DNA of 64,000 nucleotides from Sphaerulina vaccinii. Taxonomy: Eukaryota > Ascomycota > Dothideomycetes > Mycosphaerellales > Mycosphaerellaceae. The stretch's first letter is position 1. Each line of letters opens with the position of its first letter. Shown one piece after another: positions 41,773-54,794 of the stretch. Where the stretch lies: assembly GCA_022570795.1 (NCBI GenBank), contig JAKUDP010000002.1:2232001-2296000 (forward strand). The letters are read 5' to 3'. The position numbers and the translations under genes are program-made. The notes beneath the pieces were generated by a model. It was not told the DNA's origin, ran no database searches, and was given only the letters and a program-made list of their open reading frames with translations.

Positions 41773-42132
41773 GATGTGTGGTGGTGGAGGTGCTGAGGTA
41801 CTCGATAGTTCTTGTATGGCCGCGTGAACCAGAAATTGATTCAGCGCAGAAGTCTTGAGACGCGGAAAAGGGTATTTGTGTCGCTGCTGATGGAAGAAGA
41901 GTTGTGCAGTGATTAGTGAGACGCATTCACGAGCTTGTACGACGTGAAGTGCAGCTGGACCGAGGCAATGGTTGCCCCATGTCTTTTGCACAAGATAAAA
42001 CAACATAATACTAAGAACCAGAGGGTACGAACAACATGCTATGGAAAGGCAGGTGTAAATAGGCACTTGAGAGCCTGAAGGCGCCTTTTGAAATGCTACA
42101 TAAATTCGTCTCGATGCATGTGCTGCAACTCT
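41773..42132. other. Intergenic, isomerase upstream / permease downstream
   Basis: Between two minus-strand genes. Nothing supportable was seen beyond expected UTR and promoter sequence. Confidence 0.4.
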
Positions 42133-43962
42133 CTAGAAGATGTAGCCTAGAGAGTGGTTGTACAGCCAGTTGCCATTTCTGCCAGCAGCGCGGTCTGCGG
42201 CCTCCTTTGCGAGCCACTCCTGCTCATCATCGTCGATGGCCTGTTTGCCAGTCCACAGATCCGCCTCTTCAGGCTTGACCTGGTGGGTTCCTTTGATGAA
42301 CTTCCAGCCAACGATCATGATGAGATATAGAGGGATACCAAGGTAGCCAGTCTAAGAGGAAGTTAGCATGTGTCGTCTAGTACTCAAAATAGGCGATAAC
42401 TCACGATGAAATTCTTGTAGTCGAAGCTACCATAGGTAGCTTCATTTGGAATGAAGACGGTGAAGTTCTTCGTTAGTGCGATCAAGCAGCAGAATGTGAG
42501 AGCAACATAGCTGCCCCACAGACCGAATGGCGACTTGTACTTCAGCAATGGGCTGTCATCGGCCACACCCTGAGCCCGTCGAGCCTTGACGAAATAGATG
42601 TGCGAGACCAGGATTGAACACCAGGTAAGAAGACCAAAGATGGAGACCAAGTTGACGAAGTAGCCGAACACGGTCTTGGATGAGGTCGAGACGTTCATGT
42701 AGGCGATGCAAGCAATTGCAGCGGACATTCCGAGTGCGTAGTATGGTACTCCTTTCTTGTTGGTCCTGGCGAAGATCTCGGGCGCATGCTTTTTGATGGC
42801 CAATCCGTGGAGCGTTCTCGAGGCAATGTATAGATCGGAGTTTGATGCGCTGAAAACGAATATCAAGATGCAGGCATTCAGAATGCCTGGAAGTGCTGGC
42901 ACACCAGCCAGTACGATCGCAGCAACGAACGGAGAGGCAGCTGCGGATGTGCTTGATTTGGCGGCCAGGGCAAGCTCTCGGCTGTCGTAGGGCACAATCA
43001 TGCCCAAGAAGAGCACAGAGAGGATGTAGAACACGCAGATACGCCAGAATGTAAGCTTGATGGCACGCGGGATGTTACGGCGTGGGTTCTGCGCCTCTCC
43101 TACAGTGACACCGACCAATTCCGTTCCAAGGTAGGCAAAGACGGCGGTGACCATGCTTTGCCATACGGCAGCGAAACGTCCAATAGCTCCTTCAGCCTTG
43201 TATGGGTTAAAAGCACCAGGATCGGACCAGTACCGGAATCCTCTAACATCTCCATCAACGCCTCCGCAAGCCATGATCAAACTGAACAGAATGAGTCCAA
43301 GAATGACCACAACCTTTATTGAAGATAGCCAGAACTCCAGCTCGCCGAAGTACTTAATTCCGAGGAAGTTGATAGTAACGATGATTACGAGGAAGATTGT
43401 GATCCAGACACCAGGATTTACTCGCTCCGGACTGATCCAATATTGTATGACCAGAGCTGCAGCAGTAAGCTGATTGGGCGTGGTGATGATGTATTTGAAC
43501 CAGTAAGTATATCCAAGGGAGAAACCAAGTGCAGGGTCGACGAAACGATCAGCATACACGGCGAAACCGCCAGCAGCTGGGAGCCAGGTTGCCATCTCAC
43601 CTAGAGAGGCCATCACGACGTAGACCAGGAGACCAATAATGGAGTAGGATATCAGGATGGCTGCTGGACCTGTGTTGGCGAGGGCTGTTCCAGTTCCGAT
43701 AATGAGACCAGTACCGCTACGTTTTTGTCAGTCGCCAGTATATTTCGCTCTATTATAGCCATATGACTTACATGGCACCTCCAATGGCAATCATGGAAAC
43801 TTGTCTGGCCTGGAGGCCACGGTGCAAGCTGTGGCTAGCATCTTCTGTGGTGCCGACCTCTGGCACAGGCGCTGTATCATAGTTGTAGACACCCTTCTCA
43901 TCCACGCGGTCTGGCGAATGCTCGTTGGAGGAGCTTCGCTTCTCGCTGCCAAAGATCGCCAT
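42133..43962 (-). CDS. Amino-acid permease (fungal AAT/YAT type)
   Basis: Three exons (43772-43962, 42405-43716, 42133-42351) give 573 aa. The N-terminal tail is hydrophilic and enters TM1 at QVSMIAIGGAI|GTGLIIGTG, the substrate-binding region of the amino acid/polyamine/organocation family. SLGEMATWLPAAGGF and GEAQNPRRNIPRAIK are diagnostic of fungal general amino-acid permeases. Twelve membrane segments are visible. The C-terminus carries a cytoplasmic tail (TGKQAIDDDEQEWLAKEAADR) with many acidic residues. Introns of 55 and 53 bp are normal. It should import amino acids across the plasma membrane with protons; specificity is not resolvable. Long upstream space of 1.5 kb may hold its control elements. 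Confidence 0.9.
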
Positions 43963-45470
43963 GCTGACGGACACTCGGACAGAGGTCAAAGTGTTGTTGT
44001 TGGGTAATTGCCGCGTGAGGAATGCGTGCACGGCGACGAGGGGCAACTCACCTCTTTGTACAGCAGTAGATCGACTAGGTATAGACGCTACCCTCGTTTA
44101 CCCATCGCCGCAGCATGGTTGCATAGCCAAGGCCGGAGCACAAGGCCGTTATCTCAAGCTGAGTCTCAGCCGAATGCAACCCTGCACATACCCCAAATGG
44201 TGAGAGGTCTGTTCACTGGTAGTGGTGGCTCGGCTTGCTTGGCAGTCGACTATGAGTGGGTGCGATTTGTGAAGGAATGACAGACGCACGAAGCGGCCTC
44301 AAGTGCAGTTGGCTCGTGTCTGATAAGTAAAGGTCAATGTGAACGGAAGACATGGCGCAACCAACAAGAGATCCGATGCAAGTGGACCCACCCACGTTTT
44401 CACAGTTTTCATGCATTTGCTTGGCGGACTCTAACGACGGCTGACCACTTCACTCGGTCGCACTTCTACCTGGTCAGGCTTGAACATGGTCGAAACAGGT
44501 AGCTCAAGCTGTCCGCTGAGGGCTCGTCGCAGCTTGACTTGCTGGCGAAGCCTTCGTGCTCCAGGGCGGTGGCGCAACAACACTTCTGCTTCTGGAGAGC
44601 TGAGCCTTGCCTTCGCACAACCTGAGGACATCTTAGCAGCGGCCTCACACGGTCTGGTGCTCGCGTGACACTGACACAGCCCATACGAAAATGGACACAG
44701 TTGCAGATCAGATCTAATCCTCTGATAGTGAGACCTTCCACGGGCGTTCGAGAACTACCTTATCTTGCCAATCTCACTATTGTACCCATGGGGTATGACC
44801 ACGAGATTTACCCACAGACTTGCCATTGCGAGCCCATCCGACGCTTGGCTGGATTGGGGACAAGTTCACTACGCTATAAGCCATATATAGTCTTTCAGAT
44901 GCCGACATTACAGACGTCACCTGGTACAATGTCCTATTCGAAGAAGAACTGGGAGATGTTGCCATTGTGTGAGGCTCAACACACTCTGTCAGGCATATTC
45001 TGGGCACTTTCGCTTGTCTGACTCGGCTTTCAGGCACAGGGTTGGCGATAGATCTACCTGGTCCACCAAGAACGATGAGAGAAAGCTTGGGAGATACGAC
45101 GAATTTCCGGTTGGCATTGTTGTAGACACGAAACATGACGCTCTCAGTCTACCAGGTGTTCGTATCTAGAAGGCGTCAGCGGTGTTTCTCATGCGAGGAC
45201 GACCGGTCGGTATCTGATATAGGGCTGATACCATGGACATGGGCGTAGGACTGAACGTGATGTGATCATCATAGCAGTACGCTTACTTAGCTAGCTGTAC
45301 AAGTAATGGGTAGAGCCACTGCAGGGTACCAGGCCAGACATGCAAACGCCCACAAACGCCGTCATCTTCATCCAAGCAAATCAGGACGCAGTGGGTATCT
45401 CGCGAGAACAACAGTCACAAATCCCAACGTTCGGTAAGCTTTTTGCCCTGCTCCCGACTCGCATTCCCTT
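43963..45470. other. 1.5-kb intergenic region upstream of the permease
   Basis: Bounded by the permease start and the end of the RhoGEF, both on the minus strand. Open frames at 44665-45021 (+) and 44777-45136 (-) have no recognisable domain. I see no repeat. A long regulatory region is the simplest reading. Confidence 0.35.
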
Positions 45471-48400
45471 TTATTCCTTCATGTTCTCATTCAATAATAG
45501 CTCAACGACGATCTGCGTCTTCTCCAATTCTGGATGCTGCATGACCAACTTCAAGGTCCTACCATCTCTTGTTGGGCCACTTCCATTAATCTTCGCGTCA
45601 CCAATCGTCGAAGCAGGCTGTGGTGAGTTCGCCGACCAATTCGTTCCGTCGTCAAGACATTTCACTTCTCGTCCGGCAATGATCTGTTTTAATCTGCCGT
45701 TTTGCGCATTCCTGATCTCAACAAAGTCGTCGTCGAAGAGTACCAGATAAGGTCCGAACAGCGCAGCGTGGTTCGCATTGCCCACAAATCGCATAATCAC
45801 ACTCCGCGAAACATCGCCATGTTTGTTGATGTATACTGCGCAGTTGGTATAACAAAGCAGAAACTCTTGTTCGCTCAATCTCAACATCCGTAGGGCTCGT
45901 TGGTCTTTGACATGTTGCGCAATGTTTTGAACATGTTCCGCATTGAGGTCTGGAACGCTCCAGGGTTGTTTCTTGTCGAGAGTCAAGACTTCAAAGCCGC
46001 GGGCAGTGCTGACAGACAGACTTGATTGGAAGAGGTTCATGCCTGTGCATTCGGTGGGAATGTAGAACTCGTCGTACTCCCTAAAGAACTCTGTGGTGCC
46101 TCGTTTGAAAAGTCCCGCAGCGACTCGTCCTTTCTTCTCACTGGATTTCTGGTACACTGGTTCCAGGACTTTGAATACTGCATTGAGATTCTCTCGTTTC
46201 TTGTAGAAGACTAGCGTGCGATCCTTCATCTTCCCGGTACAGAAGAAGCCGACGTCCTTTGATCCAGAGAGCTTTTGTGGCGCTTTGCGTGCGGAGTCAT
46301 TCGTTGGTGCTGGCCCGTTATGTGACGCTGGACATATAACGTCCAGGTGGTATGCTAGCAGTGACTTGTCAGCGATGAGAAGGAAAAGATTGAACTCTTC
46401 CAGCACCGCGACTTGAGAGACGCGTTGCATGTTAATGGCCTGTAAGTGTGTTAGCATAGAAGATCGTCTCGACAGCTGGAGTTACGCACCTTCGTCCAGC
46501 CGCGAGGATTGTCAAGCTCGCTGACGAAGACGCCATAATCAGTACCAACGGCGATCATTTGCTTGCCGGGATAAGGTGTCGTGAAGCTGGTTGCGCAATT
46601 GACTCGTGCCCTGCAAATGGGTCCAGGTCGACCAGTATCCTTGAATCGTAGCTCGACCTCCTTGATAGCACGATCTAGTGGTGTGCCTTTGATAGTGACT
46701 CCTTTGCCACTACCTCCGAAAGCATCGAACACAAATGCAGAGTCGGCCATGACCCGTAGGCGGAACGGTTCTGCATTCTGAGCATGCAACGCAGCGGCGT
46801 GCTTTGTCTTGGCCTCGATAATCTTTGTGCACCAGTCTCGCCTGGATTGTTCTGTGGGAGCAAAGAGTGTGTAGACGTCCTTGCCCAGGTGTTTGACTCG
46901 AAACGGGTACAGGATCTTGTCGTCTTTCCCATCTCCTATCGAGGTCACGGTGTGCAAGGAGTTCGCGGACGCTCCAGTATTGACGTGCTGCAGACCACCT
47001 GGCATCGGCGAGTTGTTCGTAACGACCCTGGTCAGGCCGTTCGGATCCATGGGAGCACCTCTGCCAGTTGCTTCTCTCACAGAGGTAATACCTTTGACGT
47101 AGCTCGACTTCTGCACGGCTGGATCGTTGGCGCTGTCGATCACGAGCAGATCCATTGGTATGGGGAGCCTGGACACATCATACTTCTCAGTCTTGCCTGC
47201 CTCGCCTATCCTTTGTACCACTGTCTTCGTCAGAATTAGGTAGTGGTCGAAGAGCAAGACGTGGCAGTCTAGCCAATTGAACCTGCTGCTTCCCATCCGC
47301 TGTAGATCGCCACGGTGGATGAGTGAACGTCCGAAGTGATCGAGATTAAGCTCTACCTCTTTCTGCATGCCTGGACGCAAGACGAGTTTGGTTTCCAGAT
47401 CCTGGAGATCAATCTTCCTTTGCATCTCGGCAACTCGAATGTCGCATTCAGTCGCCACCGCCTTGACCTCTTGTAGTGCTACTTGCAGATTCGCTCTCTC
47501 GGGAGTATCTTCGCGCATAGTTTTGAGGACTGTTTGTAATAGCAGTGCGTATCGTTGAAGACGAGTGATGGGCGACTTCAGGAAGCTGTCCAAAGGTAGT
47601 CGATTGGATCTCGGATCGGCTCTGCATCGATCAACAAAATTTCTGAACTCGATATTGCGTTCCATTTCGGTGCGGACAAGATGGTCGGCTCTGGAGAAGT
47701 CTGTGGCATAGTTCACGTACGCAGCTCTTGCCATTCGTGTCCATTGCCGGAAGATGTCGCTGTATCCTGCGATCCAAGGTCCTTGTTCATGTTGCCGGTA
47801 TTTGAGCTGGGGGAGAAGATGCTCTTCGTTCGACTGTCGAATGGTATCCACTCGTCCAAACACCGCTCTGATGAATCCCTCCTTCCGCTTGGGTGTGATG
47901 ACAGAGGGCTCGACACGAATGAGCTGGTCTCGATACAACACGCGTAATACATCAAGATTTTGCATGAACACCTCTTCCGTGTATACAATCTCATGCAGGA
48001 TGTTCTGCCGTTCGATCTCATTCTTGTCTCGATTCTCGATGTCCTCTTTTTTGAGCTTGTAGTAATCCGCCCAGCTAGCAAGCGTCGTTGAGGGCGCGGC
48101 CTGCAGGTTGATCTTCTTCAGTGTCCTTTGGCAAAGATGAGAGTAACAACGAGTGTTGGGAATGACATGGTCGTGTACTCGAGGTGAATAGCAACCAGAC
48201 TGTGTTAGCTGGAAGATCACTCCAGAGAATGGTCCCGGTATCAGTTTCACCCATTCTTCTGTGGTCACAAGGACGCTCGCATTGTACATGTTGTCGACGA
48301 TCCTGTCGCTCAAGCCCTCGGCATCTGCTATGTTCATGGTGGGTACTTTGCTCGTGAACAGAGCGACCAGAGCTTCTTTGATATCTGCCTCCTTCAGCTC

Positions 48401-50749
48401 TGTATTCTGCTCTGGGCTTGTGACCTGCAGTAGCCACTTCAATAGTGAGGTCAGTGCCCATGGCTCCTCACATTTCTTGAAGTCGGGAGCACCAAGTTTC
48501 GCTGCTGTGAAACGCTTTCCAATTGCCGGAAGATCTAGGGGCATGCCAGTAGTCGCGGGTGTCGTTTGCTCGGAAGGATAACTAGATCGAGCCTGCTGTT
48601 GACGCAGGCGCCTCTCTTCCGCATCGGTTTTCGATCGCAAGGGCTGAAGCACCTGAGGTGTAGTGCTATGGCTGAGAAGAGACGTCGAACGCGGTACATA
48701 CTGGCTTTGCGCAGTAGCGCCTGGGTAGGCGTCAGGAGTGTATGGGGGTTGTCCTGGCAATGGTGGTAAAGCTTTGTGATCGACTAGCGGCGTGATATCA
48801 TCCTCTGGATATGGCACTGCTGGCAGAGGTCTAGACGGATATGCTGTGCTAGCTTCCTGAAATCCAATGTCTGGGGGCTCATCTGGAAACCTGTCTGGCA
48901 GCTGGCCTTCCATGAATGAATACTCGTCGCCCTCGTCATAGCTCTGGCGTCGCCCATCTGCAGTCGGTTCAGACAGCCCACCGGTACCGCCTACCTCCAC
49001 ACGAGCCTGTGGGTTGTAGTGCCGCAGCGAGTCTGTTCGGTAACTGTACTCTCCACGACTCGAAGCTTGTGAAGCATGAGACCTTCGCATCGAACTTTGT
49101 TGGCTCGAGACACCTTGACTGTGGCTGTAAGTGTCATTGAGCTCACCGCCAGCTGCCAATTGGTTTGGATCACCACCGTATGACAGATGCACATCATACC
49201 CGCCACCAAACGAGGTCATGTCAACACCTGCCATATCATCGCTGTCACTAGCATCAGGTTGTTGTTGTCGGGAATTGCGCTGAGACCCCAAGCCATTGAA
49301 ACGCATCTGGCTGCCACTGCTTTGCCTTCGAGACTCATCCTCCTCTGCCATTCGCATCATGGCCAAGCCTTGTGCCGCTTCGGCATCGCTGTCGCTGCTA
49401 TAGGCGTCGGTGACATGCTGGGGCACTACTGGAGATAAATGACCATTCATTGCTCCTCCATTCCTGGACGCTCTGCTGTCATGGCGTGTGCTCAGGGATG
49501 CAGTATGGGACGGTGGCTGAAAGGGAGCTTGGCTAATCGATATTGATGGGCTTCGTGTGCTGAGTGAACCTCTTCCCGTTGTCATATTCATCACTTCGTC
49601 GAAAAGTTCGTCTTGCGTTTGATTGATATCTTCATCATGGCTATTGAATCCAGTCTGGGTTCTAGAGATCGCATTTGGTTGGAAGTAGCTTTGCTCTGCG
49701 CTCGGACTGGGCCGAGAAGGCAATGGCCGTTCCTGAGGATGTCTGTTCAAAGTGTTAGTCCTCGCTGGTGCATGCGCGGGCGGCGTTGGTCCAGGCGTGA
49801 CACCTGGCGGAGAGGGCATCTCGTCGCTTGGACCCTGCGGAGAAACGGAGTGGCGAGAATCAAAGCTCCCATAGACTGGGGGCGAAGGAAGCCAAGTCTC
49901 ATCAGGCCTCGTACTTGGCATTGCTGTAGGAATGATCGCCGGTGGTTCATGCGAGTGCAACGAGCCAGAATGGGGACGATATCCATCAACTGGGTAGGGC
50001 GCAGTTGCAGGTGCTCCGGCCGTAGCCTGTGAATAGCTATATCCCGGATATGTTGAATGTGATGGTGGAGGCGGAGGCGGGGGACTTTGCGAGTAGCCAT
50101 ACTGATGCGAAGGAGGTTGAGGACTGTATTGCTGATGACCCTGAGGACTATAAGGCACTTGAGAAGACTGCCCGAATTGAATCTGTGGTTGCTGTGGAGA
50201 GAAGCTGGAGTTGGAGTACTGAGCTGGCGAGTAAGCATATGGGTCTATGGGACCACTCGTGCTGCTCAGACTCGACTCTGGATATGTAGCAGAACTGTAC
50301 TGCTGAGAGTATGGACTCTGCGGCCCGACGCTGGCATACGCTGCCGGATTGTAAGTCGACTGTGGCTGCGGTTGCGAAGACTGATGTTGCGCTGGCTGAG
50401 CATAGTCCTGCGGATTATACTGCTGACCATACGCAGGCTGCTGCGTGTAGCTGAACGAAGTGCTCCTTGGCGACTGGTAAGGTTCCTGTTGGTATCCATA
50501 TTCCGCAGCTGGAGGCTGCTGCACTGGTCCTCCTCCACTTTGATATGGATTATAGCCTGCCGGACTCAGACTTTGGTACTGATGTGACTCTCGCGGAGGC
50601 AGTGGTGGCGGTTGCTGTCCATACTGTCCCCCATTTGGCGCGGGCTGCTGGTAGTCATCGTATGCGTACTGGTAGCCTTGCTGCTGCGGAGACGATTGCG
50701 GCGGCGGTTGTTGTTGCTGCTGGTACTGTCCTCCCCGGTAATACGACAT
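45471..50749 (-). CDS. ROM2: Rho guanine-nucleotide exchange factor, Rom2/Rgf type
   Basis: Two exons (46490-50749 and 45471-46439) with a 50-bp intron give 1742 aa. Residues 1-750 are Gln/Pro/Ser/Tyr-rich and disordered. A DEP domain follows at about 757-850 (WALTSLLKWLLQV), then a DH/RhoGEF domain from about 910 (ILHEIVYTEEVFMQNL, TRLQRYALLLQTVLK), a PH domain at about 1126-1316 (LVLRPG, LLFDHYLILTK), and a CNH domain covering the C-terminal 400 residues across the exon junction. This architecture is that of Rom1/Rom2, which activates Rho1 at the plasma membrane for cell-wall integrity signalling. It is longer than the yeast protein mainly because of the N-terminus. Confidence 0.9.
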
Positions 50750-52405
50750 TGTGCCCAGGCTCCCTGGCAGTCAACGCGATGCTGCAGTATGTATCCTCGA
50801 GGCTCAATTACAGTATAACGTATGTATTATGTGGGCTCGTCCAATATTGCCGACCTGCCAGCAGGTGCGCTCTGTTGCGCGCTCGGCATGAGTCTCGTCT
50901 CCCTTCCAATGCCACCACCCACACTGCTGCCAGAGTCTTCTTCAAGTGTGCCAGAGTGTCGCGGACCTATTCGCTCCAATAGTTCGAATTCATGAGGCTC
51001 GGGCGCATCATTCGGTGGTCGCGATCACTTCCGTCTGTCTGGTTCCCTAGCTCGAACTGGGTGTTGTCTCGCGTGTCCAGTGTTCAGGGAAAGAATGTGC
51101 ACTGTATAGACCAAGCGTATGTTTCGAAATGGTGTCGTGAGGTCGTCGAAGAAGCACCTGAGATGTTGCCGCTCACGGCAGATGGACGTATTGACCTCCA
51201 GCAAGCTGATTATTGTATGGAAACGGCGCCGATGCGATGCGAGCAGCGAAGCGAAGCGGCTGGAGCCTTGAAGGAGCCCGGTCGAGACTCGATGAGCACT
51301 AGTAGAGCTGAACATGTATTTCTACACATGAACCACTGCTCTTCGCTACTCTGCGATATGAAGTGTAAGACAACAACTTTGTCTCGATGATCAATGCTTC
51401 AGAAATGACGTCCACGGGTACTCGAGTGCATGTGGGTGACGGCGGATGCGTGTTTCGAGATGCGCCACGCCACGACTATACCATGCAAGGATGCTGATGC
51501 TCATATCTGCTTCCGTTCTCTCGGGCTGTGCGTCAATTTCATCTTCGTAACCTCATCATCCACTTTCCCTTTCAGCTTCTAGGACACTTCCATACAACGG
51601 CATCTCCTGGAGGCTATGGGTCACGGCACTGGAAGACTAGACGAACCATCGAGCGCTCGTTCACGGTGCTGCAAAATCCTGCAGGCATGGGGTCAGCTTG
51701 CAACGCGTACCAACACGACATAACACAACAGAGCCCAGCCAGTCCGCGTCCATTGAGCTCGGGGAGTCCGATATCTCCAGGGCGTCTTCAACATGGAAGC
51801 GCTTCTCCTGGTTCGACGCGACGATGTCAGTTCCCAAGTCTTCCTTGAGACTGCGTACCATTCCTATGTCGCACAGGACGGAACAACCTGAGTGATGGGT
51901 ATCATTCGCCACGCTTATTGCCATTTCAATTCAGAGCGCATGTGGCGTGTCCGGCATTGACGTGCCAGCATGTCTACTGCACATACTTGCAGCTCATCCC
52001 GAGATATATCGCTCTGGAAGAGCAACCGGTGCCACCTTGACGGCAACACTGTTCTTCGAGGACCTCAGCTTGGCCAGAAAACACGTGCACAAGGGCCTAC
52101 AAAGTGCCAGTAAGAGTATTACCACAAGCCTGTCTATTGCTTGCACAATCCTCTGCGACTCTCCTTCTCTACATCGCCTGCACGGCTTTAAGATTGTAGC
52201 TCCATGAACAGGAGGGGGTTGGCCGAGGATGTCATGCCTATCAAAGTATCTTGACCCAGACATAGCCATCATACTATCAGACAGGCTCACTGCTGTAAGT
52301 GGTTATTTTATTGCACATTCTTAATCACCTAGCAGAAGCGTGTCCGATAATAGCGAATCATCCTCAATCCACGAACCCAAAAAGTACTACAAGGCTTGAG
52401 CAACT
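50750..52405. other. 1.65-kb divergent intergenic region
   Basis: Between the starts of the RhoGEF (-) and the flavin monooxygenase (+). Frames such as 50992-51390, 51528-51848 and 51947-52207 show no recognisable protein. I found no repeat or clear element. Confidence 0.35.
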
Positions 52406-54320
52406 ATGGGACACGTTGGGGATGGCAAGGACCTGCCATTGCATCTGCACGACACGCCTCATAGCATCTATGCCGACCCAAGTGTAAATGATATCGCCCG
52501 AAACCATCCTACCGCCGAGCGCGATGGTCACCTCATTCCTGAATCAGACGAGAGAGGCTACCGCATTCGAGAACAACCATATGGCACGAAACGTGAGGTC
52601 AAAGTCATCCTGATGGGCGCGGGCGCCTCCACGTTGAACTTCCTGAAACAGGCAGAAGAGAAAATGACGAATCTGAGTATCACTGTTTTTGAGAAGAATT
52701 GCAATGTTGGAGGCACTTGGTACGAGAATCGCTACCCAGGCTGTGCTTGCGACATACCGAGCGTGAACTATCAGTTCTCGTGGGCGATTAAACTCTGGTC
52801 GCATTTCTACTCATATTCGCCCGAGATTTGGGAATACCTGAAGGACTTGTATGACAAAGGCGACTTCATTAAGAAGTATGTCAAACTGAGGCACCAGATA
52901 AACCACGCGGAGTGGAGTGAAGAGGAGGGCAAATGGGTGCTGAAGGTGAAGAACCTGGAAACGGGAGAAGACTTTGAGGACGAGGCAGAGTACTTCATCA
53001 ATGCAGGCGGAGTCCTCAACAACTTCAAGTGGCCAGACATACCAGGTATCAAGGACTTCAAGGGGAAACTTATGCACTCCGCAGCCTACGAGGAGGGGTA
53101 CGACCTAAAAGGCAAGAAGGTGGCCGTAGTGGGCGCAGGTAGCAGCGGAGTTCAAATCGTTGCTAAGATAATACCGCATGTTGAGCAGCTATACCACTGG
53201 ATTCGCTCGCCAATATGGATAACAGCGGGCTTTGCTCAGACGTGGGCTGGTAAAGATGGGGCAAACTTTGAGTACACGCCGGAACAGTTGAAATATCTCG
53301 AAGAGCATCCCGAGAAGTATCTTGAGTATCGGAAACAGGTCGAGAATGAGCTCAATCAGCGATTCAAATTCATCATCAAAGGCTCCAAAGAGGCTGCCGA
53401 TGCGCGAGAGTTTTCTTACGATCAAATGGCTCGGAAGCTCAACCATGACGCTCGTTTATGCGACAAGATCATCCCGAAGAACTTCAATCCAGGCTGCCGG
53501 CGACCTACTCCCGCGCCAGGTTATCTTGAAGCTCTTGTAGCCCCTAACGCCACAATCTTCACAGACGCCATTAACACTTTTACCGAATCTGGCTTCATTG
53601 ATCAAGAAGGCAAGACCCACGACTGCGACGTGGTGATTTGCGCTACCGGTTTCGATACATCTTGGCTCCCTCGGTTTCCCTTCAAAGCCCATGGCAAGGA
53701 CATTCGTGATGTCTGGACACCCGAAAACGGAGTGACTTCGTACCTCTCTATTGGTATTCCTGGGTTCCCAAATCACTTCTCTTTCTGCGGGCCTTATGGA
53801 CCATTGGGTCACGGAAGCTTCATGCCATTGATCGAGCGCTGGACGCAATACATGTTCGATGTTATCGCCAAAGGTCAAGTTGAGAGCATCAAGTCCTTCA
53901 CGCCGAAATGGAAGCCCTCGACGCAGTTCCGCCAGCACGCGGATCTCTTTCTGCAACGCACTGCATGGACGTCGCCATGTAGAAGTTGGTTCAAGCAGGG
54001 CAAAGCTGATGGACAGGCTGCGATCTATCCTGGCAGTAGATTACATTTCTTACATCTGTTAGAAAGACCTAGGTATGAGGACTTTGACTTGGAGTACTGG
54101 GACGAGAATATGTTCACATTCTTGGGTAATGGTAAGTCAGGATTGTGCAGATTAGTACGAAACTCCTATGCTGATCGTTGAGATAGGTTTCGACACGAGA
54201 GAATTTGATGGTCGCGATATCACAAACTACTTAGGATTGCTCCATGAAGGCAAAGACGAGCAACCACAGTATGGCGAGGACTTGTTAAACAAGCTTGCAG
54301 GATGGGCTGTAGGGAAGTGA
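52406..54320 (+). CDS. Baeyer-Villiger-type flavin monooxygenase
   Basis: Two exons (52406-54131 and 54187-54320) with a 55-bp intron give 619 aa. The first Rossmann site reads VILMGAGASTLNF, followed by the FAD signature VGGTWYENRYPGCACDIPS. The second site is VAVVGAGSSGVQI. The BVMO fingerprint, normally FxGxxxHxxxW[P/D], here reads FKGKLMHSAAY, so the conserved Trp is Tyr. Exon 2 supplies FDTREFDGRDITNYLG, a typical family end. The enzyme would insert oxygen into ketones using FAD and NADPH, or oxidise another soft nucleophile. It is head-to-tail with a second flavin monooxygenase 475 bp downstream. Confidence 0.85.
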
Positions 54321-54794
54321 AGGCTTGCCCTCTTGGTTTCTCGGGTGTAGCTGCAAACTTTGGAATAACTTGTCCGTGAATCCTTCGACTGTTTGCCTCC
54401 CGCATTCGCGTGTATGGCCTCTTCTGGCAGTCATGTTGATGGGCGGCGGCAGTGGTTCAGTACGGATGAGCTGAATGTGGCTTCCATGACAAAGACGTCG
54501 ATCACAGCCGCTGCGACGCTTCACTGGCTGGGCTTGATGGAGGATGGATTTGAAGGATTACACGACGCGTGCTAACATTAATACACGACCAGCATCCTTC
54601 AGCTGATTGAGCTGCGTACCTCAAGTCCTTTGTCACAACGTCAAGTTAGGGCACGTCCGTTCCAATGCAGCCTACTTGTTCAGAGAATCTTGCTGGAGTA
54701 TCACAAGCAGGCTTCTTTCATTCTACCACCTGCAGAATAGTCACGCTTGAACTCACAGCGCAGATCCTGAGATCTTGAGCACATCGTTGTCGAG
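54321..54794. other. Intergenic between the two flavin monooxygenases
   Basis: Contains the presumed promoter of the second enzyme. A 60-codon open frame (54393-54575) lacks support. Confidence 0.4.
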